Of a stretch of 64,000 bases of DNA, positions 38,600 through 50,134 are shown in pieces. Below the pieces are notes generated by a model. The model was not told the origin of the DNA. It saw nothing but the letters and a program-made list of their open reading frames with translations, and made no database searches. The stretch comes from Halotalea alkalilenta (GTDB lineage Bacteria; Pseudomonadota; Gammaproteobacteria; Pseudomonadales; Halomonadaceae): NCBI RefSeq assembly GCF_001648175.1, contig NZ_CP015243.1, positions 3,844,001-3,908,000 of the forward strand, given 5' to 3'. Position 1 is the first letter of the stretch. Every line of letters begins with the position of its first letter. The position numbers and the translations under genes were made by a program.

Positions 38600-40006
38600 A
38601 TGAACCCCGTGATCGCACTGGTCGGCCGTCCCAACGTCGGCAAGTCCACCCTCTTCAATCGCCTGACCCGCTCGCGCGATGCCATCGTCGCCGACTTTCC
38701 CGGCCTGACCCGCGACCGCCAGTACGGCAATGGCCGCCTCGGCGACAAACCCTTCACGGTGATCGACACCGGCGGCATCAGCGGCGACGAGCAAGGCATC
38801 GATGCGGCGATGGCGGAGCAGTCGCTGCTTGCGATAGACGAGGCCGATATCGTGCTGTTTTTGGTCGATGCCCGCGCGGGACTGACGCCGACCGACGAGG
38901 CGATCGCCCAGCACCTGCGGGTCAACCAGAAGAAGACCTGGCTGGTGGTCAACAAGACCGACGGCCTGCCCGAGGAAACCGCCACAGTCGAGTTCCACGC
39001 CCTAGGCCTCGGCGAACCGTACCCGATCGCCGCCTCCCATGGACGCAACGTCACCCAGCTGATCGAGCTCGTGCTCGAGCCATTTCCGGAGCCCAGCGAG
39101 ACCGAGGCGCACCCGGAGCTCGATGGCAAAGGCATCCGGATAGGCGTGGTCGGCCGTCCCAACGTCGGCAAGTCGACCCTGGTCAATCGGCTGCTGGGCG
39201 AAGAGCGCGTGGTAGTGTTCGATGAGGCCGGCACCACGCGCGATGCGATCGAGATTCCCTTCGAGCGGCGCGGCAAACCCTATGTGCTGGTCGATACCGC
39301 GGGTATCCGGCGGCGCAAGAACGTAAGCCTGATCGCCGAGAAGTTCTCCATCGTCAAGACCCTCGACGCGATCAAGTCATGCAACGTCGCCGTACTGGTG
39401 CTGGACGCACGCACAGGCCTGGTCGAGCAGGATCTCCACCTGCTCGACTACGTGCTCAATACCGGCCGCGCGCTGGTGCTGGCGGTGAACAAGTGGGACG
39501 GCCTCGAGAGCGAGGCGAAGGAGAAGATGCGCACCGAGATCAAGCGACGCCTGGGCTTCGCCGACTATGCGGATCTGCACTTCATCTCGGCACTGCACGG
39601 CACCGCGGTAGGCGATCTCTATCCCTCTATCGAGCGGGCGTTCAAGAGTGCCACCGCGCACTGGACGACCAACCGCCTCACCACCCTGCTCCAGGACGCG
39701 GTCAAAGAGCACCAGCCGCCGATGGTCAACGGGCGCCGAATCAAGCTCAAGATGGCTCACCAGGGCGGCAGCAACCCGCCGATCATCGTGGTTCACGGTA
39801 ACCAGATCAATCAGCTGCCCGAAGCCTACAAGCGCTACCTGATCAATACCTTCCGCAAAGTGCTCAAGGTGCGCGGCACCCCGATCCGCTTCGAGTTCCG
39901 CTCGGGGGCCAACCCCTTCGACGCCAACCCCGACGCCACCGACCGGGAAAAAGCCAAGGCACGCCAGCTCGCACGCACCCGCGAAGCACGGCGCAGCAAA
40001 CGCTGA
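38600..40006 (+). CDS. der: Ribosome biogenesis GTPase Der (EngA)
   Basis: 468 residues with two tandem GTPase domains. Each has a G1 motif GRPNVGKST (near residues 8-16 and about 184-192), G3 DTGG/DTAG and G4 NKTD/NKWD. A C-terminal KH-like domain (residues about 360-445) ends in a basic tail. Der acts in late 50S assembly. It follows bamB after a 221-bp gap that must hold its own promoter. Confidence 0.97.
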   Translation: MNPVIALVGRPNVGKSTLFNRLTRSRDAIVADFPGLTRDRQYGNGRLGDKPFTVIDTGGISGDEQGIDAAMAEQSLLAIDEADIVLFLVDARAGLTPTDEAIAQHLRVNQKKTWLVVNKTDGLPEETATVEFHALGLGEPYPIAASHGRNVTQLIELVLEPFPEPSETEAHPELDGKGIRIGVVGRPNVGKSTLVNRLLGEERVVVFDEAGTTRDAIEIPFERRGKPYVLVDTAGIRRRKNVSLIAEKFSIVKTLDAIKSCNVAVLVLDARTGLVEQDLHLLDYVLNTGRALVLAVNKWDGLESEAKEKMRTEIKRRLGFADYADLHFISALHGTAVGDLYPSIERAFKSATAHWTTNRLTTLLQDAVKEHQPPMVNGRRIKLKMAHQGGSNPPIIVVHGNQINQLPEAYKRYLINTFRKVLKVRGTPIRFEFRSGANPFDANPDATDREKAKARQLARTREARRSKR

Positions 40007-40058
40007 GCCCTGCCCACGGGTGCGTGCGGGGACCAATTCGCCCTTCCCGCGCCGCGCT

Positions 40059-40910
40059 TCACTCGCCGGCGCCGACCCACTGGCAAGCGAACTGCCAGGC
40101 GGCCCGGCCGCTGCGCACCCCTCGCAGGGTGGCGTAGCGCAGCGCCTCTTCCCGAGCCTGCGCATGCCAGTCTCCCTCGAGATACTTGACCCAATACTCG
40201 CAGGCGACGAGGAACGTCTCCTGATTGAAGGCATGGAAGGCGAGCCACAGGCCGAATCGATCCGAGAGCGAGATTTTCTCCTCGACGGCATCACCATGGT
40301 GAAGTTCGCCGTCGACGATCCGGGTGTCGGTGTTGTCCACCGCGGCTTCCGGCAGCAGATGGCGGCGATTGGAGGTCGCGTAGATCAACACGTTCTCCGG
40401 CGGACCGGTGAGCGTGCCGTCGAGCACGCTCTTGAGCGCCTTGTAGGCGTGATCGCTGGCTTCGAAGGAAAGATCGTCGCAGTAGACGATGAACCGATAG
40501 CGCTGGTCGCGAAGCCTCGCCACCAGCCCGGGCAGCCCCACCAGGTCATGGCGGTCGACCTGGATCAAACGCAGCCCTTCACCGCTCAGATCATTGAGCA
40601 GCGCACGGATGATCGAGGATTTGCCGGTACCGCGCGCGCCCCACAGCAGCGCATGGTTGGCCGGGCGACCGGCGATGAAGGCGCGGGTGTTGTCGAGCAG
40701 CGCACGCTTTTGCCGCTCGATGCCGACCAGATCGTCGAGGCTCACGTCATCGCGGGGCGATACCGCCACCAAGCGCCCGCCCGCCAGCGGATGGCGCTCC
40801 CAAAGCGCCGCGATGTCGCGTCGCCAGTCGATCTCGGCGTGCTCAGGGGGCAGCAACGGCTCGATACGTGCCAGCAGCGCGATCAAGCGCGAGCTCAGTT
40901 CCTCGTTCAT
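40059..40910 (-). CDS. DUF815-family AAA ATPase
   Basis: 283 residues. Walker A GARGTGKSS and Walker B-like FIVYCDDLSFE, followed by the ATSNRRHLLPE sensor segment. The DUF815 family is widespread but functionally unassigned. ATG 40910 is chosen because it has GGAGAGG upstream; an ATG 36 bp earlier is in frame. It converges on der with a 52-bp gap. Confidence 0.85.
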   Translation of the reverse strand: MNEELSSRLIALLARIEPLLPPEHAEIDWRRDIAALWERHPLAGGRLVAVSPRDDVSLDDLVGIERQKRALLDNTRAFIAGRPANHALLWGARGTGKSSIIRALLNDLSGEGLRLIQVDRHDLVGLPGLVARLRDQRYRFIVYCDDLSFEASDHAYKALKSVLDGTLTGPPENVLIYATSNRRHLLPEAAVDNTDTRIVDGELHHGDAVEEKISLSDRFGLWLAFHAFNQETFLVACEYWVKYLEGDWHAQAREEALRYATLRGVRSGRAAWQFACQWVGAGE

Positions 40911-41065
40911 CGCCTCTCCAATGGTTGGTCTCGAATCGTTGGTCACGGTCAGCGGCGCTTGGTGCTGACTCGAAGTTTTAAGTCAAACATAATGCAATCC
41001 CACCGGGGAGTGGGTCACAGTGCAGCATCCCACGACTCGACGCCCCCTGTTCGATGGAAGACTTC

Positions 41066-41866
41066 ATGCCTCGATATCGTCCGACGCGCAAATGCGCACG
41101 CCTTGCCCCCCTCACCATCACCATCGCGCTACTCGCCGGCTGCGTGACCAGCCCCGAGGGCCGCTCGCAGCTGGCGCTGTTCTCCAACCAGGAGCTCGAT
41201 GCCCAGGGCGCCGCCGCCTTCGCCGAGCTCAGCGCACAGACCCCGACGCTACAGGGCGCACAGGCCAACTACGTGAGCTGCGTCGCCGATGCGATCACCG
41301 CCCAAGTGCCGGCCTCGAGCGGCTACACCCAGTGGCAGGTACGGCTATTCGATAGCGACGAAGTCAATGCCTTCGCACTGCCCGGCGGCTACATCGGAGT
41401 CTATCGCGGCCTGCTCGGCGTTGCCGCCGACCAGAACCAGCTCGCGGCGGTCATCGGCCACGAGGTCGCGCACGTGCTCGCTCATCACGCCAACGAGCGG
41501 GTCTCCAACACCGCGCTGACCCAGTACGGCCTGGGAGTGGCCCAGAGCCTGGGTGGCGAACAGCTCGGCAGCCTGCTCGGGCTCGGCGCCCAGTACGGCG
41601 TGCTGCTGCCCTACTCCCGTCGCCAGGAGAGCGAGGCCGACGTGCTCGGCCTCGATCTGATGGCGCGCGCGGGCTTCGAACCGCAAGCGGCGATCACGCT
41701 GTGGAACAACATGGAGCGCGCCACCCAGGGAGCGACTCAACCCGAATGGGCCTCCACCCACCCCGACAGCCAGCGCCGCATCGCCGAACTCCAGAACCGC
41801 CTCGCCATCGCGGAGCCGCTCTATCGCGCGGCCCAGAGTGAGGGTCGACGGCCCAGCTGCGGTTGA
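41066..41866 (+). CDS. M48-family metallopeptidase lipoprotein
   Basis: 266 residues with lipobox L-L-A-G-C (Cys26), so predicted to be anchored in the outer or inner membrane facing the periplasm. Zinc site HEVAHVLAHH (H132, E133, H136) and the third ligand in ESEAD. It is LoiP/YcaL-like: a small periplasmic protease of the M48C type without the BepA TPR region. An in-frame ATG at 41054 is the alternative start. It converges on aroE with 18 bp between stops. Confidence 0.88.
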   Translation: MPRYRPTRKCARLAPLTITIALLAGCVTSPEGRSQLALFSNQELDAQGAAAFAELSAQTPTLQGAQANYVSCVADAITAQVPASSGYTQWQVRLFDSDEVNAFALPGGYIGVYRGLLGVAADQNQLAAVIGHEVAHVLAHHANERVSNTALTQYGLGVAQSLGGEQLGSLLGLGAQYGVLLPYSRRQESEADVLGLDLMARAGFEPQAAITLWNNMERATQGATQPEWASTHPDSQRRIAELQNRLAIAEPLYRAAQSEGRRPSCG

Positions 41867-41884
41867 ACCAGGCGCGTCGGCGGA

Positions 41885-42706
41885 TCAGCCCGCGCTCGCG
41901 TCCCCCCGCATGCCGGCGAGCACTGCGCCGGTGTCCGGCTGGAGGTTGTGCCAGATGAAAAACGATTCCGCCGCCTGCTCGACCAGCATGCCGAGCCCAT
42001 CGTGGCTGTGCGCCCCCCGCTGCTCGGCCCAGCGCATGAACACCGTGGGCTGCGCGGCGTAGACCATGTCGTAGGCAAGCGCATCGCCTGCGAACAGGCC
42101 CTCGGGCAGCGGCGGCAGCTCGGCGCCGAGACTGGCGCTGGTGCCGTTGATCACCAAATCGAAGCGGCCCTCGAGCTGGTCGAAGGCGCCTCCTGCGATC
42201 GGGCCGAATCCAGCGAATCGCTCAGCCAGCTGGCGCGCGCGCTCGGCGGTGCGGTTGGCGACGAACAGCGCCTGGGGACGGCGCTCGAGCAGTGGCTCGA
42301 GCACCCCGCGCACCGCGCCGCCCGCGCCGAGCACCGCAATCCGCGCGCCTTCAAGACGCGCGCCGAGCCGCTCGAGATCACGCACCAGCCCGACGCCGTC
42401 GGTGGTATCGCCATGCAGCCGCCCCTCGTCATCGACACTCAGCGTATTGACCGCACCGGCACGGCGCGCGCGCGGCGCAACCACCTCGGCCAGCGCCAGC
42501 GCCTCCTGCTTGAACGGGACGGTAACGTTGGCGCCGCGCCCGCCGGCGGCGATGAAGTCCGCCACGCTCCCGGCGAATCCGTCGAGCGGTGCCAGGCGTC
42601 TTTCGTATCGCAGCGGCATGTCGAACTGCGCGGCGAAGGCGTGGTGGATCTCAGGCGAGCGAGAATGGGCGACAGGGTGACCGAAAACGCAATAAATGGC
42701 TGACAC
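41885..42706 (-). CDS. aroE: Shikimate dehydrogenase AroE
   Basis: 273-residue NADPH-dependent enzyme of aromatic amino acid biosynthesis (3-dehydroshikimate to shikimate). Seen: N-terminal VFGHPVAHSRSPEIHHAF with the substrate serines, catalytic Lys in NVTVPFKQEAL, Asp in GDTTDGVG, and NADPH-binding GAGGAVRGV. The GTG start has GGAG 7 nt upstream. Last gene of the dprA-tsaC-hemF-aroE block, from which it is separated by the oppositely oriented DinB-like gene. Confidence 0.95.
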   Translation of the reverse strand: MSAIYCVFGHPVAHSRSPEIHHAFAAQFDMPLRYERRLAPLDGFAGSVADFIAAGGRGANVTVPFKQEALALAEVVAPRARRAGAVNTLSVDDEGRLHGDTTDGVGLVRDLERLGARLEGARIAVLGAGGAVRGVLEPLLERRPQALFVANRTAERARQLAERFAGFGPIAGGAFDQLEGRFDLVINGTSASLGAELPPLPEGLFAGDALAYDMVYAAQPTVFMRWAEQRGAHSHDGLGMLVEQAAESFFIWHNLQPDTGAVLAGMRGDASAG

Positions 42707-42871
42707 GACAGCTCCAATGCTTGTAAAAACGAAACCTGGGCGGTACAGGCACCAAACAACACGCCGCCCTCGCAGACCTGCGAGTCAAGCTTGGGTCGAG
42801 ACAGCAACGCAGCACTTCATTCGACCCGGCTTGCTCATTCGCCCCCGACCCCAAGGACGCCGACCCCGTTC

Positions 42872-44334
<1,463 letters not shown>

Positions 44335-44368
44335 TCAGCGTTGAAAGCGCGGCAAAGGTCGGCCAGGG

Positions 44369-44923
44369 TCAGGTTCGAAGGCGCTTTCCAGTGGCGAGAT
44401 CGCGAATCTCGCTGGGTCGGTCACGACCGCCGAGGGCCCCCGACACCACCGCATCGAGCGCATCGCCGAAGTCCCGGCGCACCTCCTCCTCGCTGAGCGC
44501 CGACGGCGAACCGGCTAAATTCGCCGAGGTCGACACCAGCGGACCGCCGAACGCATCGCACAGCGCCGAGGCCAGCGGGTGGGCGGTGACCCTGAGCGCC
44601 ACCTTGTCGTGTGCCCCTCGTATCAATGGGTGAGCACGGCCATTGTCGGGAACCAGCCAGGTGAGCGGCCCGGGCCACTGCTCGGCCAGCCGTCGGCGAG
44701 ACTCGGCGTCGAGCCCAGAAAGCCAGGGCTCGAACTGCTCGATGGATGCAGCGATCAGGATCAACCCCTTGGCCGCATCGCGCCGCTTCAACCCGAGCAG
44801 CCGTTCGAGCGCGAGCGGATCATCGGGATCGCAGCCGAGCCCCCAGACCGCTTCGGTCGGATAGGCGACGATCCCACCCCGGCGCAGCACCACGGCGGCG
44901 TCGGCGATCACCTCGGTAGTCAT
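44369..44923 (-). CDS. tsaC: Threonylcarbamoyl-AMP synthase TsaC
   Basis: 184 residues of the YrdC/Sua5 fold, making threonylcarbamoyl-AMP for t6A37 modification of ANN-decoding tRNAs. Seen: GGIVAYPTEAVWGLGCDP, K-R-R-D-A-A-K-G, and PLVSTSANLAGSP near the C-terminus. dprA ends 58 bp upstream, consistent with an operon. Confidence 0.94.
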   Translation of the reverse strand: MTTEVIADAAVVLRRGGIVAYPTEAVWGLGCDPDDPLALERLLGLKRRDAAKGLILIAASIEQFEPWLSGLDAESRRRLAEQWPGPLTWLVPDNGRAHPLIRGAHDKVALRVTAHPLASALCDAFGGPLVSTSANLAGSPSALSEEEVRRDFGDALDAVVSGALGGRDRPSEIRDLATGKRLRT

Positions 44924-44981
44924 GGTGCAATCTTTCCCTGGTAAACGGTGGCGCCGATTCTAGCCTCTTTGATTGCCCGAC

Positions 44982-46070
44982 TCATCCCTCATGCCGCCGA
45001 ACCCAGCCTCCCGGCCGGCGCAGCACCCGCCCCTCGATCTCCAGCGCCTGGAGCATCGCCGCACAGCGCGAGACATCGAGGGCGGCGCGCTCGACCAGCG
45101 CATCCAGCGGCACCGGTGACTCTCCGAGCAGCGCAAGCAGCGGGCCCCCTTCCCCCATCGCGTCCGGCTCGGCCGCGGCGACCGGCGCGAGCGAAAGCCG
45201 GCCGGAGAACTCATCGAACAGTTCATCGGCCCGCGTCACCAGCCGGGCCCCTTCCTGGATCAGCCATAGGCAGCCCTGCACCCGGGGATCGTCCAGCGCG
45301 CCGGGCAGCGCGAACACCTCGCGATTCTGCTCCAGCGCCAGCCGGGCACTGATCAAAGAGCCGCTTCGCATCGCCGCCTCGATCACCAGCACCCCCTGGC
45401 TCAACCCGGTGACCAGCCGGTTGCGCCGTGGAAAATGCCCGGCATGCGCCGGGGTGGCGGGAGGCAGCTCGGAGAGCAACAGCCCCCCTTCGGCGAGCAG
45501 CCGCTCGCGCAGCCGAGCGTGCTGGCGCGGATAGAGCACATCGACACCGCAGCCGAGCACTGCGATGCTGCGCCCCTTTGCCTCGAGCGCTCCCAGGTGG
45601 GCGGCGCCGTCGATGCCCTTGGCCATCCCGCTTACGACCGCGAATCCGCCGGCGGCGAGCCGTGCAGAAAAATCCATCGCATGACGCAGCCCATCCCGGC
45701 TGGGTCGACGACTGCCGACCACCGCGATGCAAGGCAGCTCCAATGCGTCAAGATCCCCCCACCCCCAAAGCAGCGCGGGCGGGTCATCTATCTCGTCGAG
45801 CAGAGGGGGCCAGCGAGGATGGCCCGGATGAAGCAGGTGGCGCGCTTCACCGTGCTCGAGCCAGGCGAGCATCGGATCCAGCAGTTCGCGACCGACGTCG
45901 GCACGCAGCAGATAGCGCAGATAGCTGCGCTGCTCGACACTCAAGGCGGCCAGCCAACCGTCCGGCCAGGCCGCCTTCGACTGCCGCAGCCGCCGAAGGC
46001 GACGAAACCCCAACCCCGGCACCAGCGACAGCGCCAACCACTCCCGCGCTCCAGGCCATGCTTCGCTCAT
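44982..46070 (-). CDS. dprA: DNA-processing protein DprA (Smf)
   Basis: 362 residues. DprA loads RecA onto incoming single-stranded DNA in natural transformation. A central Rossmann-like domain has VGSRRPSRDG, SGMAKGIDGAAHLGAL and the GCGVDVLYPR segment; the C-terminal winged helix is DALVERAALDVSRCAAML. The ATG is preceded by GGGAGG. It diverges from def. Confidence 0.94.
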   Translation of the reverse strand: MSEAWPGAREWLALSLVPGLGFRRLRRLRQSKAAWPDGWLAALSVEQRSYLRYLLRADVGRELLDPMLAWLEHGEARHLLHPGHPRWPPLLDEIDDPPALLWGWGDLDALELPCIAVVGSRRPSRDGLRHAMDFSARLAAGGFAVVSGMAKGIDGAAHLGALEAKGRSIAVLGCGVDVLYPRQHARLRERLLAEGGLLLSELPPATPAHAGHFPRRNRLVTGLSQGVLVIEAAMRSGSLISARLALEQNREVFALPGALDDPRVQGCLWLIQEGARLVTRADELFDEFSGRLSLAPVAAAEPDAMGEGGPLLALLGESPVPLDALVERAALDVSRCAAMLQALEIEGRVLRRPGGWVRRHEG

Positions 46071-46333
46071 CGATGCTCCCCTCCCTCAGCGGTTTATCTG
46101 CCGCCCGTGGCGCACTACAATAGGGGCATTCCCGCCGTTCGCCGCCTATGAGACATAGCGGCAGGCCATCGCTGCGGTTTAGCTCCAGCTGGACGCTCGC
46201 CGAGCGAAGCGGCCGTGGATATCACCCGTGCTTCTAGATCGATCTCCGCGGTCCACCACGACTGGGTTCGCGCCAGCGGTGACTTGGTGCTATCTGCGGC
46301 GGAGGCGTCCTTACTTTTTTGGTATCCCTACCC

Positions 46334-46840
46334 ATGGCCATACTCCAGATCCTCGAATACCCCGACGAACGCCTGCGCACCGTCGCCAAACCGGTCGAGA
46401 AGTTCGACGATGAGTTGAACAAGCTGATCGACGACATGTTCGACACCATGTACGACGCACCCGGCATCGGCCTTGCCGCCACCCAGGTGGATCACCACAT
46501 CCGTCTGTTCGTGATGGACGTGAGCGACACCCAGAACCAGCCGATGGTGCTGATCAACCCCGAGTACGAGCCGCTCGACGACGAGCGCGCACCGATGCAG
46601 GAAGGCTGCCTGTCGGTACCCGAGTACTACGCCGAGGTGCCCCGGGCACTGCGCATTCGCGCGCGCGCGCTGGACCGCAACGGCGAGCCTTTCGAGCTCG
46701 AAGCCGATGGCCTGCTCGCCCACTGCATCCAGCATGAGAGCGATCACCTCGACGGCAAGCTGTTCGTCGACTACCTCTCGCCGCTCAAGCGCGAGCGGAT
46801 CAAGAAGAAGATGCAGAAGCGCCACAAGGCCAGCGCTTGA
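46334..46840 (+). CDS. def: Peptide deformylase
   Basis: 168-residue metallo-hydrolase that removes formyl from nascent proteins. Motif 1 GIGLAATQV (44-52), motif 2 EGCLSVP with metal ligand C92, motif 3 HESDHLDG with H134 and H138. The start [15 protein letters not shown] is standard; an in-frame upstream codon at 46319 would add five residues. A plausible -10 TACAAT lies at 46114-46119, giving a long leader. First gene of def-fmt-rsmB. Confidence 0.96.
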   Translation: MAILQILEYPDERLRTVAKPVEKFDDELNKLIDDMFDTMYDAPGIGLAATQVDHHIRLFVMDVSDTQNQPMVLINPEYEPLDDERAPMQEGCLSVPEYYAEVPRALRIRARALDRNGEPFELEADGLLAHCIQHESDHLDGKLFVDYLSPLKRERIKKKMQKRHKASA

Positions 46841-46887
46841 GCCAGCCTCGAGCGCTGCGTCGCACACCATCGCCATCGAGTCCTTCC

Positions 46888-47862
46888 ATGCCCGTATCCC
46901 TGCGTGTCGGCTTCGCCGGCACCCCTGACTTCGCCGCCGCCATCCTCGAGGCGCTGCTCGATAGCCGCCACCAGGTGGTGTGCGTCTATACCCAACCCGA
47001 CCGCCCCGCCGGACGGGGACGCAAACCGCAGCCAAGCCCGGTGAAGCTGCTCGCCGAGCGCCATGGCTTGCCGGTTCACCAGCCCGAGCGGCTCAAGAGT
47101 GAGGAGAGCCGGGCCGCGCTGGTCGAGGCACGTCTCGACGTCCTGGTGGTCGCCGCCTACGGCTTGATCCTGCCGCGCGAAGTGCTCGAGATCGCGCGCC
47201 TCGGCGCGCTCAATGTCCATGCCTCGCTACTGCCGCGCTGGCGCGGCGCGGCGCCGATCCAACGCGCGATCGAGGCTGGCGATACTGAAAGCGGGGTGAC
47301 GATCATGGCGATGGACGAAGGCCTCGATACCGGCGACATGCTGCTCGAACGCCGGGTAGCGATCGATGCGCAAACTACCGGTGGCGCGCTCCATGACGCT
47401 CTCGCCGTGCTTGGCGCGGAAGCCATCGTCAGCGCCCTGGATACGCTCGCCGATGATCCCGCGCGCCTCCCTCCCCGCCCTCAGCCGGCGCAAGGGGTGA
47501 CCTATGCCGCCAAGCTCTCCAAAGCGCAGGCCCGGCTCGATTTCGACCAGCCCGCCGAGCGGCTCGCCGCCAAAGTGCGCGCCTTCAATCCCTGGCCGGT
47601 GGCCTGGGCGGAACTCGATGGAGAACCGCTGCGGATATGGGCCGCCGAGGCCGAGCCGCAGGACGCCTCGCAGGCCGCCCCCGGCACGCTGCTCGAAAGC
47701 GACGGCGAATCGCTGCGTATCGCCTGTGCGAGCGGACAGCTGCGGGTGCTCCGCGCTCAGCTGCCCGGCGGCAAGCCGCTGGCGCTGCGCGAACTGCTCA
47801 ATAGCCGCGCCGGGCGCTTCCTGCCCGGCAAGCGCTTCGCCCCCCTGGAGCCAAGCGCATGA
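46888..47862 (+). CDS. fmt: Methionyl-tRNA formyltransferase
   Basis: 324 residues. Formylates initiator Met-tRNA using 10-formyl-THF. Seen: N-terminal RVGFAGTPDFAAAIL, the catalytic segment NVHASLLPRWRGAAPIQRAI with Asn/His and a later Asp, and the C-terminal OB-like domain. I start at ATG 46888, which aligns with E. coli Fmt; the frame is open to 46837. It overlaps rsmB by four bases (ATGA). Confidence 0.95.
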   Translation: MPVSLRVGFAGTPDFAAAILEALLDSRHQVVCVYTQPDRPAGRGRKPQPSPVKLLAERHGLPVHQPERLKSEESRAALVEARLDVLVVAAYGLILPREVLEIARLGALNVHASLLPRWRGAAPIQRAIEAGDTESGVTIMAMDEGLDTGDMLLERRVAIDAQTTGGALHDALAVLGAEAIVSALDTLADDPARLPPRPQPAQGVTYAAKLSKAQARLDFDQPAERLAAKVRAFNPWPVAWAELDGEPLRIWAAEAEPQDASQAAPGTLLESDGESLRIACASGQLRVLRAQLPGGKPLALRELLNSRAGRFLPGKRFAPLEPSA

Positions 47863-49217
47863 GCGCTTCACCGCGTGAACCCACCGACCCGCGCGCCGCT
47901 GCCGCCCGCGCGCTGGTGCCGATCATCGAGCGCCGAGCCTCGCTCTCGAGCCTCGACGACGGCACCCTGAGCGGCCGCGACAAAGGCTTCTTCCGCGCGC
48001 TCTGCTTCGGTGTATGCCGTACCCTGCCGCGTCTCGAGGCGCTTGCCGGCATGCTGCTCTCCCAAGGCTTCAAGCCCCGCGATCGAGACATCCAGGCGCT
48101 GCTGCTGATCGGCCTGCACCAGCTGCTCTACATGCGGGTGCCGAATCATGCCGCGGTCGGCGAGACCGCCGGCGCCGCGCGGCTGCTCGGCAAGCCTTGG
48201 GCGACCAGGGTGCTGAACGCCTGCCTCAGGCGCTGCCAGCGCGAGCGTGAAGCCCTCGAGGCGCGCCTTGACGCCGAGCGCCAGAGCCAGCTGCTCCACC
48301 CGGCCTGGCTGCTCGATGCAATCGAGCATGCCTGGCCCAACCAGGCCGCCTCGATCATCGCCGCCAATAACACCGCGGCACCGATGACGCTCAGGGTCAA
48401 CCGCGCTCGCATCCAGCGCGACGAATATCTCACCCGACTCGAAGCCGAGGGTCTCGAGGCCCGCCCTTGCATCGATGCAGACGATGGCGTGACGCTCGCC
48501 GCCGCGGTCGATGCGTTGACGCTTCCGGGGTTCAAGGAGGGGCTGGTCAGCGTGCAGGACGAATCGGCCCAGCTCGCCGCTGCGCTCTTGATCGACCCAC
48601 TGCTGGCCTCACCCGCCCAGGCACCGCTTCGGGTGCTCGACGCCTGCAGTGCACCCGGCGGCAAGAGCATGCAGCTGATCGAGCGTGCGGTCGCCGCCGG
48701 GCGCGAGCTGTCGCTCAAATCGTTGGACAGCGACGCCCAGCGGCTGAAACGGGTCGAGCAGGGCATTGCCCGCATCTCGCCGCCGGAGTCGGTCGCCGTG
48801 GACATCATCGAAGCCGATGCCACCCAGCTCGATTGGTGGGACGGCCAGCGCTTCGACGCCATCCTGCTCGACGCGCCTTGCTCCGGTACCGGGGTGATTC
48901 GCCGCCATCCCGACATCAAGCAGCTGCGTCTCGCCACCGACATCGCCCAGCTCGCCGAGCTGCAGCGCCGGCTACTCGACAACCTGTGGCCGACCCTGCG
49001 CGTCGGTGGACGGTTGCTCTATGCCACCTGTTCAATCATGCCGGCGGAGAACCAGGCGCAGATCGAAACCTTCCTCGCCCACGCAGGCGATGCCCGGCTG
49101 GTCCCGATCGATGCCTCCTGGGGCATCGAGACCAACGGTGGCGCACGCCAGCGCCTGCCCGAAGTCGACGGCGCCGACGGGTTCTTCTATGCCTTGGTGG
49201 AGAAAACTTCGGACTGA
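47859..49217 (+). CDS. rsmB: 16S rRNA (cytosine(967)-C(5))-methyltransferase RsmB
   Basis: 452 residues: N-terminal NusB-like RNA-binding domain (about 1-150) and a SAM-dependent C5-methyltransferase domain. SAM motif LDACSAPGGKS, proline-cysteine motif DAPCSGTGVIRRHPD and catalytic cysteine in ATCSIMPAENQ. It is coupled to fmt by ATGA overlap and ends at a bidirectional terminator. trkA, often the next gene, is absent. Confidence 0.95.
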   Translation: MSASPREPTDPRAAAARALVPIIERRASLSSLDDGTLSGRDKGFFRALCFGVCRTLPRLEALAGMLLSQGFKPRDRDIQALLLIGLHQLLYMRVPNHAAVGETAGAARLLGKPWATRVLNACLRRCQREREALEARLDAERQSQLLHPAWLLDAIEHAWPNQAASIIAANNTAAPMTLRVNRARIQRDEYLTRLEAEGLEARPCIDADDGVTLAAAVDALTLPGFKEGLVSVQDESAQLAAALLIDPLLASPAQAPLRVLDACSAPGGKSMQLIERAVAAGRELSLKSLDSDAQRLKRVEQGIARISPPESVAVDIIEADATQLDWWDGQRFDAILLDAPCSGTGVIRRHPDIKQLRLATDIAQLAELQRRLLDNLWPTLRVGGRLLYATCSIMPAENQAQIETFLAHAGDARLVPIDASWGIETNGGARQRLPEVDGADGFFYALVEKTSD

Positions 49218-49238
49218 AGGCGATTGGCTCCCCTCGAC

Positions 49239-49268
49239 GCAAGCGCCCCGCTATAGCGGGGCGCTTGC
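49239..49268. terminator. Bidirectional terminator rsmB/otnI
   Basis: Perfect 13-bp stem GCAAGCGCCCCGC/GCGGGGCGCTTGC with a 4-nt TATA loop between convergent genes. The flanking T content is low, so it may need Rho or be partial. Confidence 0.7.
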
Positions 49269-49280
49269 GCTTCAGCAGGC

Positions 49281-50066
49281 TCAGCGACCAGGCCGATAGG
49301 GCTCGAACCAGCCAAGCCCCGCCTCGGTATCACTACGCGGATGGTACTCGCAGCCGATCCAGCCCTCGTATCCAGCCTCATCGAGTTGGGCGAACAGCCA
49401 GCCATAGTTGAGCTCGCCCTCGTCGGGCTCATGGCGGTCGGGTACACCCGCGATCTGCAGGTGGCCGACGGTGTCACGATAGCGCTCGAAGCAGCGCCAC
49501 AGGTCACCATCCATGATCTGGGCGTGGTAGAAGTCCATCTGCACCTTGAGATTGGGAACACACAGCTCGGCCACCAAACTGTGCGCCTCAGCCTGATGGC
49601 TGAGCAGGTAGCCGGGCATGTCACGCTGGTTGATCGGCTCGATCAGAAGCGTCATCCCCTCGCCCGCCAGCTTTTCGGCGGCGTAACGCAGGTTACCGCG
49701 GTAGATGTCGAGCGCTCGCTCACGCTCCATCCCGGCAGGCAGTATGCCGGCCATCGCATGCAGCCGTCGGCAGCCCAGCGTACGGGCATAGCCGAGCGCG
49801 GTCTCGACGCTGGCACGGAACTCGGCCTCGCGCCCAGGCAGGCTGGTGATACCCCGTTCTCCAGCCGACCAATCCCCGGGGGGCAGGTTGAACAGCGCCT
49901 GCTCGAGCCGGTGCTCTCGCAGAGCAGCGGCGATCTCTTCGGCGGAGAAGTCATAGGGAAAGAGGAACTCGACCGCCTCGAATCCGGCACGCGCGGCGCG
50001 CTCGAACCGGGACATGAACGGTACCTCGTTGAACAACATGCTCAGATTGGCGGCAAAACGCGGCAT
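49281..50066 (-). CDS. otnI: 2-oxo-tetronate isomerase OtnI (hydroxypyruvate isomerase family)
   Basis: 261-residue TIM-barrel protein of the hydroxypyruvate isomerase family. Seen: N-terminal MPRFAANLSMLFNEVPFMSRFERAARAGFEAVEFLFPY, LLIEPINQRDMPGYLLS, VQMDFYHAQIMDGDL, and IGCEYHPR. Within an otn cluster its reaction is 2-oxo-tetronate to 3-oxo-tetronate. AGGAG precedes the ATG. Last gene of the minus-strand operon. Confidence 0.9.
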   Translation of the reverse strand: MPRFAANLSMLFNEVPFMSRFERAARAGFEAVEFLFPYDFSAEEIAAALREHRLEQALFNLPPGDWSAGERGITSLPGREAEFRASVETALGYARTLGCRRLHAMAGILPAGMERERALDIYRGNLRYAAEKLAGEGMTLLIEPINQRDMPGYLLSHQAEAHSLVAELCVPNLKVQMDFYHAQIMDGDLWRCFERYRDTVGHLQIAGVPDRHEPDEGELNYGWLFAQLDEAGYEGWIGCEYHPRSDTEAGLGWFEPYRPGR

Positions 50067-50134
50067 TCCGCTCTCCTCATGAATTCAATCAATAGGCGCA
50101 TCGATTCGGACTCGATCGGTGCGGGCTCCTTCAT